Shown: positions 1 to 12,765 of the stretch, piece after piece
Layout of the letters: each line of letters begins with the position of its first letter
Numbering within the stretch: position 1 is the first letter of the stretch
DNA from: Dermatemys mawii
Lineage: Eukaryota; Chordata; Testudines; Dermatemydidae
Reading direction: 5' to 3'
DNA: 64,000 nt
Assembly (NCBI GenBank): GCA_007922305.1
Contig: ML677365.1
Coordinates: forward strand, 16,536,281 to 16,600,280
Translations under genes and position numbers: made by a program
The notes under the pieces: generated by a model
What the model saw: only the letters and a program-made list of their open reading frames with translations
Told to the model about the DNA's origin: nothing
Databases searched by the model: none

Positions 1-3000
1 TGGTTTATTTCAGAGTTGTAAATATCAACATTTGTTGTTGATATAATTGCCATGATGTCTGGAGTGGTTCATGACTGTGCGTGCCTACCTCAGGGCAGAT
101 TGTCAAAAACAGGACCGACACCCCAAACTGGTGATGAATGCTATAATTAGATTTCACCAAGTTAGTAACTGATGTGAACGCCTGGACCACTATAATGGTC
201 TTATCATAGAGTCACTGACAGTCCTCTTATCCTCCAATCTATCTTGTCACTCAGACAAACTGGACTTAGTGATCAGTGATTACTTTCACCCAAAATCACA
301 CCACATTCAGGTTGCTTCCAGTCCCAAGAGACCAGTCACTTAGCTCAAGTCAATTGATACCCTCCTAAAGCCTATGCCAAGGATGATGCCTGTAGCCAAT
401 TCTGTAATAAACTGTCTAAAGGTTTATTGACTAGGAAAAAATAATAAGGATGTTATTTACAGGTTAAAGCAACCAAACATGTACACATAAATGAGTTATC
501 ATCTAAAGCCTAAGAGTGACAGAGTTGTAGTTACCTGTCAATTCAAAGTGTCTTTCAGGGCAGACCCAAGAGGCAGCATCTGGGGAATCTGGCTTCAGTT
601 TAGAGTCTCTGGCACTTCAGAGTTCAAACAGCCAAAAAGATGGAAAATTTTCCTGGGGGTTTATCTTATTTCCTTCATTCAGCTTCCAAGCTCACAGGAT
701 AAGTTTCCTTGCAGACAGATGCAATAGGGCCATTAAGCAATCCTTTCTAATGCCATGATTCTTGATGGCCCATCTGATTTTGATAGTCCTTCTGTATGAG
801 CCAAGGATGGGAAGGGTTGATTCCTGTGCCTGAGTTCACAAGTCGAGAGCAAATGTTTTCAGAGTTATAAAGCAAATCTTACATATTTTCTTATAGCCTG
901 GAATACAGACATTACAAGAGAGATTAATGTATACAGCCGCTCACAAGCATTTCACAGAGTCTAAACACTAAATAAATTCTTATAAGACAAGTATTTTGTG
1001 CAAAACTAACATACAGATGACTTGGTCTGGTCTCCAGCTACAAGGATATCAGTTCTTAGCTAATGCCTGCAGTCTGGGCAAGAGGCGGCATCTGGCCTGC
1101 CAGTATCACAGTTATCATTTCCATTGTATTCATTGGCTTTCTCTGGTGGCTGATTTTAGCTCTACAATAATTTTCTCTGGTGTGATTTTATTAAAATGTG
1201 TATTAAATTATTTCCATCCATGTAATTTGATGGATTAATTCATTCTCGCCAAATTTCTAAAACAGAGGAAAAATAGCCTTTTATCAAAAATATTTCTCAA
1301 GAAAAGCCAGTGTAGATAAAGAATAGTTAAACCATAAAGATACCAGGCCGGACTGGACTCTCACTTACACTGCTAAGTACATTAAAGCCAGTGGAGTTAT
1401 TTTAGACTTATACCAGTAAAAACTGAGAGCAGCATTTAGCTATTTGTGCTGTGTGATTAGTCACCCAAGTCATACAACAGTGTTTCTGTTCTCTGATTGG
1501 ATGACTCACAAACCTACAAAGAGCTTTCAAGGTGGCTATACAAATACTTCTAGTGAGAATCCTTTCTACATTCACATCAGTATTTTCAAGTTTCTGTTTC
1601 CACAAACATTTTTGGTGAATACAAGTATTTGTGGAAGCCACTAAAAGAGATCATGAACAATACTGCAGTTAATTTGTAGTTTTTATTCAAACAAATGCTC
1701 TTGGATACTTTTCTGGTTCATCTGACCACTTCTACTGATGAACAGATTAGGAATAAATACAGCTTGTCAAAAAATGTCAAATTCTGAATTTTTCAACAAT
1801 AAAAAAGACAAACTTTTACCTGCTTATTTTTCAGCCAGTTAAACAGCTGAATGAAAAAAAGCCATATTTTTAAAAAAGGGAACAATTTTCATGATTTTTT
1901 TGGCAAAGGTTCTCTCATTTATTGACTGCTCTAGAAATAAATTTGAAGTCTACTATAATCTGAGAGTTAGTTTAAAATCCAAGTGTGATGGCTTCATTTC
2001 TCAGACAAAGTTGACAGAATTTTTATGGTGTTAGAGCAAGATGCTCTATCTTAGGGTGAAGGAGATAGAACAAAAACAGCCTAAGTTTGAATCCCAAAGC
2101 TTTTTCGATCATTTATGCTCTGAATACAAGACCTAATGCATCCATTTCACATTTCAGGGAGTGAGTCAGGATTTTTCAAACTCACAAAGTGTTTGATTTT
2201 TGCATTTCTCACAAGTAAAAAATTAAGCATTCCACACAGGCCATTAAACATCTCCTGTTATTTTAGTGGGCTTTGCCAGATATTTCATGGTTGAGAAGCA
2301 GCTACTGCAGTGTGTGCATGGGTGGTGGTGGCTGGGGAAAATGGCAGCAGGGGTCCCGTCCTTTTCCCAGTGAAAGCATGCATTGTATGTTGTGCACCAA
2401 ATCCTGCTCCTATTGAAGTCACTGGGAGTTTTGCCATGAAGAGCAGCAGGAACCCTGTATTTTTCCACTGCTAAGACTAGTTTATGGGTCTCATCATGCA
2501 AAGGCACAGAGCACACTCTGCCCCCAAAAGAAGGTCAACAGGGGTTGAGAGCACTCAGCACCATTCAGGGTTGGGCCCTTGGTGATTTACTTTTCATATG
2601 TAATACAAAATATGCCAATTTCTTCCTCTTGAAGGACAATGTGACACTCAAAATGCCGGTTGAACTGGAGCATTTAATGTAAAGAGATGCATTTTTATCA
2701 TGCTCTAGCTTTTAAATGTATCCTTATTCATTGGTTTTCTTCTGTGCTGTTGTGTCCTCCCACCAGAATGTTTGTGGGGGCAAATGTGGGGAGAAAGGGC
2801 ACCTAATAAAATACATGATGAATTTAAGAAAGAACAGGTGTGGGTTTTGTTAAAATGTAGGCCTGATCCTGCTCCCGTGGGAGTCAGTAGGGGAGTGGAA
2901 TTGGCCCTACATCACCTATTTTCCCACTAATCACTGAATGTTGCTCTGAGTGTCATTTTATTTGTCTGCTAATAAAAGAGAGGGAGCGACCTGCAGTCTT

Positions 3001-3828
3001 GTTTGGTTCTGAAATTACTTAAGGAGTGAAAACCAGCTCAACAAAAGAGTGTCTGGGATAAACAAGTCAATTAGTAAAATACGTTAACATGGCATAGCCA
3101 GAAGTCTGAGCGTGACTAGCCAATGAAAAGTCCACGTCACTGGGCTGCTGACACAAGCGTGACAATAGGTAGTGCTCAATTTGTGCCAGAGCTTGCCAGG
3201 ACTGAGCCCCAGCACCTCTTTCATTACAACTTTAGCACTGACCATTCCAAATTAGGGCCCTGTCCTGCAAGGGAGAGAGTCTCTTCTCCGAGGTGCCGAG
3301 GGTCCTCCAGCTCCAGGGAAGTAGCAAGAGGTGCTCAGCACGTGCAGGCTGCAGCTCCCTAGTTTACAGGGGGAACGGAAGCTGTTGCATAAGACATTCT
3401 CCAGTCCTGTGGGGAATGTCGGAAGGAAGATAACGCACCTGCAAACTGTGTCGTTCTATTTTGTTTTGGTTTTATTTCTTACTGATAGAGCTTGGCAATT
3501 CGTGCAAAAAATGTCTAAAATTTTACTCACATTCACTTTGACTGTGTCTGCTCCTCTAGTGTGTTCTCCTTCCACAGGGATTCCAACTAACAAGCTAGCT
3601 CCCATCCCCATATATGGCTCCTTTGCACTGCTCTATAAAGTTGCCTTACATGTACAGCTGAGATCTCTCTTGCAGTGGAATAATCTAGGGCTGGTATAGG
3701 GCTGGTTTAGCTGGATCTATGCTACTACTTATAAGCTCCCTCAGCCCAAGCAGGGGTGAGGGCAGAAATAAACTATGCTTTGTTAATCCCTGTCCTGGGA
3801 GGGCTGTTCCAAAGTGGTGTAATTTGCG
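1..3828. other. Non-coding stretch, no gene seen
   Basis: I see no gene or intact mobile element in this AT-rich stretch. Open frames are all under about 125 codons and show no recognisable domain. Around 2395-2440 and 2855-2910 are short phrases resembling decayed ends of palindromic MITEs that recur elsewhere in the window (for example near 52715). The rest looks unique. Confidence 0.6.
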
Positions 3829-4140
3829 CTATGTCTGCTCTACGAGCTAGGGGTTCCATTTCCTGGTTCATGTATGCATTCTCATGCTAGCTACCTTCAA
3901 GGTAGCAAGCGTATGAATTGCAGTGTAGACACAGTAGCACGGGCTGTGGCAGCAGAATCCCAGCTGAGCCATGCCAAGTACATACTCATTGGTTTCAGGC
4001 AGGTTTCGCTCAGCCATACCTCTACTGCCGATATCCATGCTACGACAGCTACACTGTTATTTATACGCATGCTACCTCATTGAGAACTAGTGCAAGAACG
4101 TGTACACAAGTAGGTGTAGCTCGCCTACAGCAATAGAGGT
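3829..4140. mobile_element. Palindromic MITE, decayed copy
   Basis: This segment starts with a phrase close to TATGTCTGCTCTACGAGCTA and reads towards an inverted counterpart near 4090-4135. Its middle contains arms related to GCTAGC and CTACACTG. It resembles the elements at 23548-23838 and 5287-5497, so the three look like divergent members of one non-autonomous DNA transposon family. No coding capacity is seen. Edges are approximate because the terminal repeats are degraded. Confidence 0.5.
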
Positions 4141-4978
4141 GTAGCTCTTGAGTAGCCTTAAGGCTGTTCTAAGTTACACTGGGGATCAAAGTGGCCCTTG
4201 GCTACTCTGGAGAGTGACTTGAAGCCATTTTTGCATCCTCCTTCGCCAGCCACATCCACACCCACACATGTGGGCCTTGTGTCCAGCAGAGCTTATCTAG
4301 ACCTGAGAATTGGGACCACTGAGTTTATTACAACAGAAATCTTTTGCAGAAACACAAATTTTAAATGACTATTGGGAAATAGTCACTTAAAATGCAAGCT
4401 GCCTTCATAAACTTGTGTGTTTACCCCAGAAACCTGATTCTGCGAGTTTTATTCATCCAGCCGTAATGGAACTACCCTGTTAAAATTAACCAAATCATCT
4501 TGTATCTCAAATACTGAATGCTCACAACAAACTGTTTGTGTGTAACCTACAGAACATGCATTATTTGTTGAAAACTTTCTGCAAACTAGTTCCAACACCA
4601 CCATTTCAAGGAAAACATCAGCCATCAAAGAGAAATTTACAGCGTAAAATACAGGAAATTTGTTGACTAAATTATTGATAGTGAATTATTTGCACAGCTC
4701 TACTCACAAGGTATTCAGCATGAGTACACCACCACAAGTTACTGCTTATGGCTTCATATTTGCCTCTTCCTTAGTACCTTTTTATGCTGTTAGTAGTTTT
4801 AGTGCCAGGTGTCTGCTAACGCAGCTTAAAAACTGGAGTTGTTGCTGCCAGGTGAACAACTCAGTTCAATTTTTTTTCCTTTGGAAGAAGAGAGAAAATT
4901 GTTCAAGCCTATATAATTACTGATTTGCTACCTGGTAATTTAATCTATACAGAGAGAGAGAGTTGAGTCCTTATTTAA

Positions 4979-5102
4979 TAGGGTGACCAGATAGCAAGTG
5001 TAGAAAAATTGGGATGGAGATAGTGGGTAATAGGCACCTATATAAGAAAAAGACCCCAAAATCGGGACTATCCCTATAAATTCGGGACATCTGGTCACCC
5101 TA
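4979..5102. mobile_element. Short hAT-type MITE with GGGTGACCAG termini
   Basis: A 124-bp element has inverted ends TAGGGTGACCAG and CTGGTCACCCTA (perfect over 12 bp). Inside is a second pair of inverted phrases around ATCGGGACTATCCC. The copy at 61309-61431 shares ends and body and has an 8-bp flanking duplication, which supports hAT assignment of the family. No clear duplication is visible around this copy, so it may be older or have lost it. Confidence 0.7.
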
Positions 5103-5286
5103 CCGTATTGGCTGATATATGGTTTGTTGGGCTTTGATACTGAATGTAAGGCTTTAATTCTGTTTGTAAATGACCATAATTTATTCCACTCACATCCCCG
5201 GATCTCACTATGGCTCCACTCCATAGACAATTACTTTTCCCCTACAGGATAAGCCCACCCTACAGCTGGGATCAAGCCTCACAGCA

Positions 5287-5497
5287 CAGGTAGACAGACT
5301 TGTGCTAGATTGAGTGAAGCTACCACTCTAAAAATAGAAGTGTGGATGTTGTGGCAGAAGCAGATGCTTGAGCTAGCTGCCCAAACTCTGAGCCAGTGGG
5401 CTGGGTGGGCTGGAACTCAGGTGGCTAGTCCACAATGTCCACACTGCTATTTTTTAGCATGCTAGCTTGAGCAGAGCTAGCATGAGTCTGTCTGCCC
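5287..5497. mobile_element. Palindromic MITE fragment
   Basis: The segment begins CAGGTAGACAGACTTGTGCT and ends with an inverted match near AGCATGAGTCTGTCTGCC. It contains the CTATTTTTAG-type and GCTAGC-type phrases seen in the element at 23548-23838. It appears to be a shortened, diverged copy of the same family. Confidence 0.5.
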
Positions 5498-5997
5498 AGC
5501 ATGCGAGGCATGATCCCAGATGCATTGAGGCTACACCCACAGGGCTCTCTTGCTGAGGAGTCTCTTGGGTTCACCTTTGATAGGCCTTGTGGCTTCACAG
5601 TAAATTTGACTAAATGAGCAGAAGTTATGCTGGAGGAAGCCTCTTTCTTTTCCACCAAACAAGGGGACATCATTGCAGTGCTACATGCACATCTCATTTG
5701 AAGGTTCAAATGAAGAGATAGGCCTGAGCTGTGAAGTGTGGATTAAGACCTAGCTCCAAACCTGAACTTTCCCCAAATTATGCGATGGCTGGATCTATGA
5801 TTTTCTATTGGCATATTAAGGGCCAACTGCAAAGTTCTGGTCTGTGCTTGGATCAGAACTTCTTTGTTCAGATCCAGGGTTGTGCTTTGAGTCCATCTCT
5901 AGCAAAAACATGGACACAAATGCATGGTTGAAGTATGTAAAAACTAGTCAGCAGAATTTCAGAGATCAGCTGTGGAAATTTGCCCTTGGGAATTTTG

Positions 5998-6190
5998 ATT
6001 AATAATGATAATACTTTGCTTATATATGGCACCAGTAATCAGTTAGTTAGTTCTCACAACACCATGAGGCACAGAGAGATTGAGTCTTGCTCCAAGTCAC
6101 TCAGTGAATCAGTGGCAAAGAAAGAAATAGTCAAATTGTCCAAAGCTCAGTCCTCTACTCTAAACACTAGACCATACTCACTCCTTTTCT
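5998..6190 (-). mobile_element. MIR / CORE-SINE relic
   Basis: The plus strand reads as the complement of a MIR-like SINE: TTCTCACAACACCATGAGG, then GGCACAGAGAGATTGAG, then a region matching the core (AGTGGCAAAG) and a CTAAACACTAGACCA phrase where the tRNA-related head would lie. The 5998-6030 stretch resembles the tail usually seen in this group. I assign it to the minus strand because the head is at the right. It is heavily diverged. Confidence 0.6.
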
Positions 6191-6230
6191 GTGCGTTAGT
6201 TGGCAGGTGTCACAACCAGGACTGTGCAGT

Positions 6231-6606
6231 AACTGAGCTTTCGGTTTGTTGACCATACTGATAAATACATTTTTTAAATTGTTTCAGGTCAACCCAAAAT
6301 GAAGTTCTTTTGAATTGAAAAAGTCAAAAAATGTGTCATGTCAACCTAGACGTTTTGTTTGTCCTAAAGAGCAAAAGAAAATTTCACGGTATTTTCACTC
6401 TTATTTTTAATAAAAATGAACTAAATTTAAAAAACAGAAGGATGTTTTAAATTGAAACGCTGAGATGTTTGGTTTTGAAAGTGAAAAAATGAAACATTTC
6501 ATGTTTTCCAAAAAACACAAATTTTCAAAATGTTTCAGTTGACTGAATCTGCATTTGTCAGCAAAAATAACTTTCAACCAAAAAAATTCTCTCAGTTCTG
6601 ATCACA
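6231..6606. mobile_element. A/T-rich repeat with GAAAC/GTTTC motifs, possible DNA transposon relic
   Basis: This stretch repeats GTTTC and its complement GAAAC at short spacing, with inverted phrases near both ends (GTTTCAGGTCAACC at the left, GTTTCAGTTGACTGAA at the right). This suggests a decayed palindromic element. The stretch 63565-63670 has a similar word composition. No terminal duplication is clear. Confidence 0.35.
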
Positions 6607-7854
6607 ACCCTACTGTGCTACTTGCATATAATTGTTTAGCAATGATAAGGATGTCTGCCTTTGTCCATTAATGATCAACTTCATTTTGCATGACTCAGTT
6701 GACTTCCTGTAGGTATTTACTGCTCCACTAGGCAGCCATGGTATTCTGTTCTTCAAAGGCAGGAAGTTTGCAGTTTGCTGACCCAGAATGCCTGTGAACT
6801 GAAAGGTGTTCATTTAATTTTCTGCACCACTTGCTAGGTTTGGATTCAAAATTCCAGCAGAAGTAGGCTGGTTTAGGTGTTGCTGTTCACACCAGTGGCT
6901 TCGTGGCATGGCTGAGGTGCAAGGAAGAATGTCAGAGCACTGGCAAGCTGGCAACCAGCCTTAAAGGGTTCTGTGTGGCTAGGGTCAGAAAAGTGACCCT
7001 GTTAAAACTGACAGCCTGATGTTCTATATTTATTCCCCTTCCATGATTTCCATCTCCAATTTACTCTAAATGCTTAAGTTAAAGCATTTTAACTGCCAGT
7101 TCCTCCTAATCACTATTTGAGCACTCCTTACATCATACTTTCTTGATAAGAATAAAGAATCTGGAACCAGAGCTTACCTGGTAATTTTGTTGATAACACA
7201 CAGGGCAGTACAGAACAGAGCTTGCTCCGCTTCAGCTGTACTGCCTTGCTGGGTTCATGCCTATCAGTACTTTTTATTTTCATGACTAAGGGGATATGAC
7301 TCAGAAAACACAGTTCAGTAACAAGGTACATTTTTACAGTTCCTTTCCTGACCATAATCTCACTTTAATGCAGCCACAATGTAATCGGTGGACATGAGGA
7401 TTTATGATTGAAATAGGAGCCTCCGACATGCCAAACCAAATAAATTGTGTTATCAGTTCAAGCAGAAGGAATGTAAACATATTTAAATTAGGATTTATAG
7501 TGAGCATGAAAGTATCTAGGAACATTGGGGCAGTTATGACTATGACGCAGCCAAAGGGGACTGTGAGAGTCATTAATAAATGGACATATAATAGCACTAT
7601 AGTATGGAACATGCCACTACTTCCATAGTAATCCCCATGTCATGAAAATAGCCTCTTAGCTTATATCTGGCAAACAACATACTTCATAACAGGGGCAAAC
7701 AGATTAAACATGCCTGCAGTAATTTTGTGATCCCGCCAATGTGAGGGATATCACTGCAGATGATAAGGGGGGAGGAGAGGCTAGAGAACTAAACTAGAAA
7801 GACAAATAATTGGCAGCTGTGGCAGAAAGCTCTGTTCCTCTTTGACACTATCTG
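6607..7854. other. Non-coding stretch, nothing recognised
   Basis: I see no gene, clear repeat or RNA gene here. The longest open frames (92 and 75 codons on the minus strand) lack domains and overlap other frames, as expected by chance. Confidence 0.5.
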
Positions 7855-8144
7855 AGGTCTGGTCTACACTAATGGGGAGGGTCGACCTGAGATACGCAAC
7901 TTCAGCTACATGAATAGTGTAGCTGAAGTCGACGCTTCTTAGGCCGACTTACCTGCCGTCCTCACGGCAGCAGCGGTTGACAGTGGGCTCCCCTGATGAC
8001 TCTGCCTTGCGCCTTTTGGCGAGCTGGAGTTCCAGAGTCAATGGGAGTGCCTCTGAGGATTGATTTATTGCGTCCTGACGAGACACGATAAATCGATCCC
8101 CAATAGATCCATCTCTACCCACCGATCCAGTGTAGACAAGGCCT
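7855..8144. mobile_element. MITE with AGGTCTGGTCTACACT termini
   Basis: A 290-bp element has 16-bp inverted ends (AGGTCTGGTCTACACT at the left; complement of AGTGTAGACAAGGCCT at the right, two mismatches). The body contains several internal inverted segments, for example the hairpin around 7903-7932 built on TTCAGCTACA and TGTAGCTGAA. It carries no protein. The related modules at 18835-19084 and 20189-20407 share GTCGACCTAAG-like phrases and GTGTAGACA ends. Confidence 0.7.
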
Positions 8145-9733
8145 GAACTTCTCAGCATTGGGGTTCTGATCCCATGCTGGGTCATTTCTAAATCTGTTTT
8201 TTGGGGAAGGAGTCTTGTGATTTTTCTACAGAATAAAACCTTTAATTTTTTAAAAAATCAACCTTGGATTTGGGATTTCAGGTGCTCCTGATAATGTATC
8301 CCTACTTTGGCAAGGCTTTAAAATTATATTTTTCTTTCTATGGTCAATACCATTTTAGATGATTAGGTAAAAAAATCTGTTATTCTGTACTAGGAAGAAT
8401 TCAGCCATTATAAAGAAACTGGCATGAGGTTTTGGAACTACAACAGTGATATTTCCTTTGGTGTCTTCACTTATAAACTAAGCCACTGGAAAGAAGTGGC
8501 AGCTGGCTGCCAGGAATGGAAGTCTACAGAGTGATTGTGTGTTTGCAGCGAAATGAACATGCAGTGCTACTGGATCCTACTGGCTGCCGTTGATCCTGCA
8601 CCTTGTTAACACTTCAATGTATCAATTCAATGTATTAGTCTCTGGCCAAATATGAGCACTGTGCTGGAAAGGGTGGCTGCAGGATGTCATTTGTGGCTCC
8701 CTGATTCAGGATGCCTCCCAGCACAAGTTAGGGACCTTATATTAGTGGAAGATCAGGAGCAGCACATCCACAGACAGGCTCCCTCCTTCCCCTTCCATTG
8801 GGGTGGCTGGCCTGTGCACGAGGTAGCAAAGCCATCTGTCCCAGCTTTTCATGAGCAGAGCGTTCTCCTGAACAGTGAGAATTCTGCACTGGCCTCCGGT
8901 GACCACTTTAAGTGCAGTGGAAAGTGGACTTAGAAGACTCAATATTTCACTTTAATGTGAATAAAGGTGATAGAACTGGGCACTCAATGGCCTTGATAAA
9001 CAAATGACGGTGAGGGGCTAAGGACACGGGTTACAGAAACAGGAATATGCAAGTATTCATTGTAGGCCCCTGGACATCAAAAGTGGTTCTGTTTTTTAAA
9101 TTAGAGTCTAAACACACATTTTTTTGTAGATAATGCAGCAGGAATGAGTGTTGAGAAGTAATTTAGGTCCACGTGCAAAAAGGCCTTTGTGACTCTATAT
9201 ATTGTGGCCAGGGATTCAGATTTGTTCTTTGTGCAGATCATGTCTTAACAGAGAGTTTTGTAGACACCTTTCCACCAGTTAGCGACTGCATAATGCCTCT
9301 GTGACAACTAAAACAAATGCTTACATGGAAAAGGAATATTAATGTGCTTTTAATTGTCTTGTAATGAAATTTAGTAGGTAGAAACAAAGAGCAGAATGTG
9401 TGATCTGCCTCCTTCCCACAAATCATCACCAAGTGCTCTGAGGACCACCAGAGACAGATGGACTGTAATTTGAGAACCTCAGCTATAAATAACTATGCAC
9501 TTAAATATACATTTGAACATAGAATAGTTTTATATGTATGGGAAATTGCAACAATCCTGTGTGCAAATACAGCCGTGCTAGTGTGTATGTGTGTTTTGTG
9601 TATGCACACAAAAATTGATTTCAAAAGTGCACATAACGATTTATGAATTACCATTTTCAAAATTCACATCAGAGTGTATTCATACCAGAAATGTTTACAC
9701 ACACATCCTATCAGAAAACTGACATGTAAGCAG
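8145..9733. other. Non-coding stretch, nothing recognised
   Basis: I see no domain-bearing frame or clear mobile element here. The two overlapping opposite-strand open frames at 8652-8942 (93 and 66 codons) mirror each other and show no family resemblance. Confidence 0.5.
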
Positions 9734-11049
9734 TGTCAGGAATGAGATATATTCTGACATCTGGTGGCGAACTATGGGAATCGCAGTGAGCCGTGCAAAA
9801 TAAGTCTGGGGCTGATCAATTTGCATGGACACACCCACTGCGCCTAGCCTGAGCCCACAGCAGCCCACATGGCCACTTCGGCTGATGAGGGAGCCCCAGT
9901 TTCTATGTTATTGGGGCAGGAATGATAAAGTGATGTTACTGTGATTATGTGAATGAAGGACTATGGACATGTACTTGGCCCTTGTTATGATGGAGGGACT
10001 CGCCATCATCTAGGTAGCACTCACTGGGCAAGGGCCATGCGTTTTCAGAACATTGTGAGATTGAGAGAGGTGATGGACAGACCTATACCTTTTGGTGAGG
10101 GCTCTGTCTTAGGGTCTCCCAGGCCTATTGCATCCTGCCTCTCTCCACTGTGGAATGTCAGAATTGAATTTTGCTTCCATTAGGAGCCTGGTTCCAGGCT
10201 GCTGAGCTGACAATTGCTTTGGGCTCACTGATGCACCTGCACTAAGGCTCCCCTACTGTGAGCTGAAATCACCTAAGAGCTAAAGAAATCACTGAGCACT
10301 GTCTTAAGTAGGGGGGACCTGGAAAAAGTGCAGAGTGGCTGGTGCAGCAGAGCAGTCTGTGTGTCAGCTAGCAGGACGGCTAGCGGAGTGACTGGTGCAG
10401 CAGAGCTGTCTGTCGACTAGCGGAGGCGTTGGTGCTGCGGGCAGAGTGACCGGCGTGGCAGAGCTGTCTGTCTGTCACCTAGCAGAGGCGTGGGTGCTGC
10501 GGGCAGAGTGACCAGCGCAGCAGAGCTGTCTGTGTGTCGGCTAGCAGAGCGGCTAGCGGATCAACGGGCAGAGCGGTTCGTAGGACAGCCAGTGGAGCGG
10601 AGCAGAGCCGATTGCGGTGAGAGCTGCAGCGGAACCTCACGGAGAGGCGGCGCAGTCGGCCTCGGACCCCGTAAGGTGCCCCGTGCCCTACCCTCCATCT
10701 CCACCCAGGCTGGAGGTAAGACTCTGCCAATTGACTTTTGCCACAGCCTATTTGCTGGGAGGGGGGCTTCTGGTTCATGGTCTGGTTTATTAACCTTGTT
10801 TGTGGTGTTTCCCCAATATAATGCCACATAGTTTCTCCCTGTTATTAAAAGGCTTTGGTACACTCAGACTCTGTGCTTGCGAGAGGGGAAGTATTGTCTC
10901 TTACAGACGCCCAGAGGGGTGGTATATGGTTGTCCCAGGTCACTGGGTGGGGGCTCGAGCCGGTTTTTGTATTGTGCTATTGGAATGGAACCCCTGGATA
11001 CTGAACCCGGCCCTTGTTACTGCCAACTCTGATGGGCAGAAGGGTTACA
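9734..11049 (+). repeat. LTR-like repeat (family B) with internal tandem array
   Basis: The stretch starts TGTCAGGAATG and ends GGGTTACA, compatible with TG...CA termini. Its right part (about 10780-11049) is clearly homologous to 32283-32456 plus 33681-33778: shared phrases include CACTCAGACTC, TTGCGAG and GGGAAGTATTG. An ATTAAA poly(A)-like signal lies near 10845. There is no clear target duplication, so it may be a solo LTR with decayed flanks or a truncated LTR-like repeat. No gag or pol coding sequence is adjacent. Confidence 0.5.
10330..10600. repeat. GC-rich imperfect tandem repeat
   Basis: About four units of roughly 60 bp recur, built on GCAGAGTGAC(C/T)GG, GCAGAGCTGTCTGT and GCTAGC(A/G)GAG. 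Units differ in length and sequence. Long overlapping open frames on both strands around 10480-10830 come from this array and should not be read as genes. Confidence 0.75.
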
Positions 11050-12120
11050 GACACAATACAATCTGATTGATTTGGCCAGTCAAAATTATAACTTAATATT
11101 TAGAGAGAACTGCTTGCCATCATTTATAGAGTTAAAAAATTACAAAAACAAATACTTGAGGAATACATTTGAGGAAATTAAGTATATTTGTGAATAGCCG
11201 ATAAGCAGAAAGGGACTAAATTCATTGGTTACGTTATTTATTGTGAAACCATTAAGCTTTTGAGGTTATAGATTTGAAAATATAATGCATATTCATAAAT
11301 AAAAATCCAGCTTTACATGGTTTATACACTTAGAATAAGTAGAATACTTAGAATAAAATACATCATCTGGAAAAGCTACTAGAATCATTATCTAAATTAT
11401 GGTAATTGGTCTTAGAATATAAAATGATGAATTATATCTTCTTGTAATATAGAACCTAACAAGTCCTCATCTTGATGCAGTTCTACAGCACTATTTTTCA
11501 TCTCAAGGAACTCATCTGACTGTAAAGCTGTTCTGAAGCTAAATAGTTTTCATTATGAGTCACGGAGGTGCTCCTGAGAACCTCCATAAACTTGAAGTCC
11601 CACTCAAAGTGTGGTTCTAGTCTGAGAAGTTACTTTACAAAAATGATACCCTTGTTGTTTGCTTTCTGTGAATAGTCAATAAAGAAGCTATATTCACTGT
11701 CATGCATTTAAATCTGTAGTCCCAGCTTTCCTATTTGTTTTACTTTTGCTATGGTGTCAGGATAGGAAGATGTTATAAGTCTAACAGACATCCTCTCAGG
11801 TTAGAAAATACATGGACACTAGCCAATAAAGAACATGATCATTTTGTAAAGTGTTAGCCTGATTTAAGACAGAAACCCTGCTATTTTGAATACATATCAT
11901 GTCTGTCCCTGGCTTGAGAAGAGCCCCGTGGCTGTATCCTGTACTTCCCATGGTTATCGAGAAAACAATACATATTGCTACACTCAGCTGCAGCATTGTG
12001 AACAGACCTGAAGACCTTGATATGGTGGAATGTCACCACGTTATGTCATAATCATGTCATGATGTGATGATCTTATATCAGCTCTGAAATTGAGAGGGAG
12101 AGAGAGAGAGAGAATGTAAA
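11050..12120. other. Non-coding stretch, nothing recognised
   Basis: AT-rich sequence without recognisable gene or element. A short GA run lies at about 12093-12112, just before the CR1 relic. Confidence 0.5.
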
Positions 12121-12765
12121 ATCCTATAAATGTAGGATTACAGGACCTTGCAAGGTCATCAAGTCCAGCCTCCTGTGCTGAGGCAGGACTAAGTAAACGT
12201 AGACTGGTTTTTGTCCAACCTGTTTTTAAAACCTCCAATTATGGGGATTCCACAACCTCTCAACTATCCTTACAGTTAGAATTTTTTTCATAATATCTAC
12301 CCTAAATCTCCCTTGCTGCAGATTAAGCCCATTGTTTTTGTCCTATCTTCAATGGACATGGAGAACAGTTAATCACTGACCTCTTTATAACAACCCTTAA
12401 GATTTCTGAAGACTGTTATCAGGCTCTCTCCTCCCCACCCCCCACCCCCGGCAGACTTCTTTTCTTAAGACAAAACATGCCTAGTTTTTTTAACCTTTCG
12501 TCATAGGTCAGGTTTTCTAAACCTTTTATCTTTCTTGCGACTCTCCTCTGGACTCTCCAATTTGTCCACATCTTTCCAAGAGTGTGTGTCCCCCAGAACT
12601 GGACATAGAACTCCAGCTGAGGCCTCAGCAGTCCTGAACAGAGCAGGACTATTACCTCCCAAGTCTTACATAAGATTTTCCTGTTAATTCACCCCTGAAT
12701 ATTATTCTTTTTCACAACTGCATCACATTGTTGACTTATTCAATTTGTGATCCACTATAACCAGC
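12121..12765 (-). mobile_element. CR1 LINE 3' end relic
   Basis: The plus strand reads as the complement of a CR1 3' region: a 5' phrase GGACCTTGCAAGGTCATCAA, then CCTCCTGTGCTGAGGCAGGA, CCCTAAATCTCCCTTGCTGC, CAATGGACATGGAGAACAG and CTGGACTCTCCAATTTGTCC. The order matches other CR1-derived copies here (for example 57893-58400). No reverse-transcriptase frame remains. The element is heavily 5'-truncated, as is usual for CR1. Confidence 0.8.
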
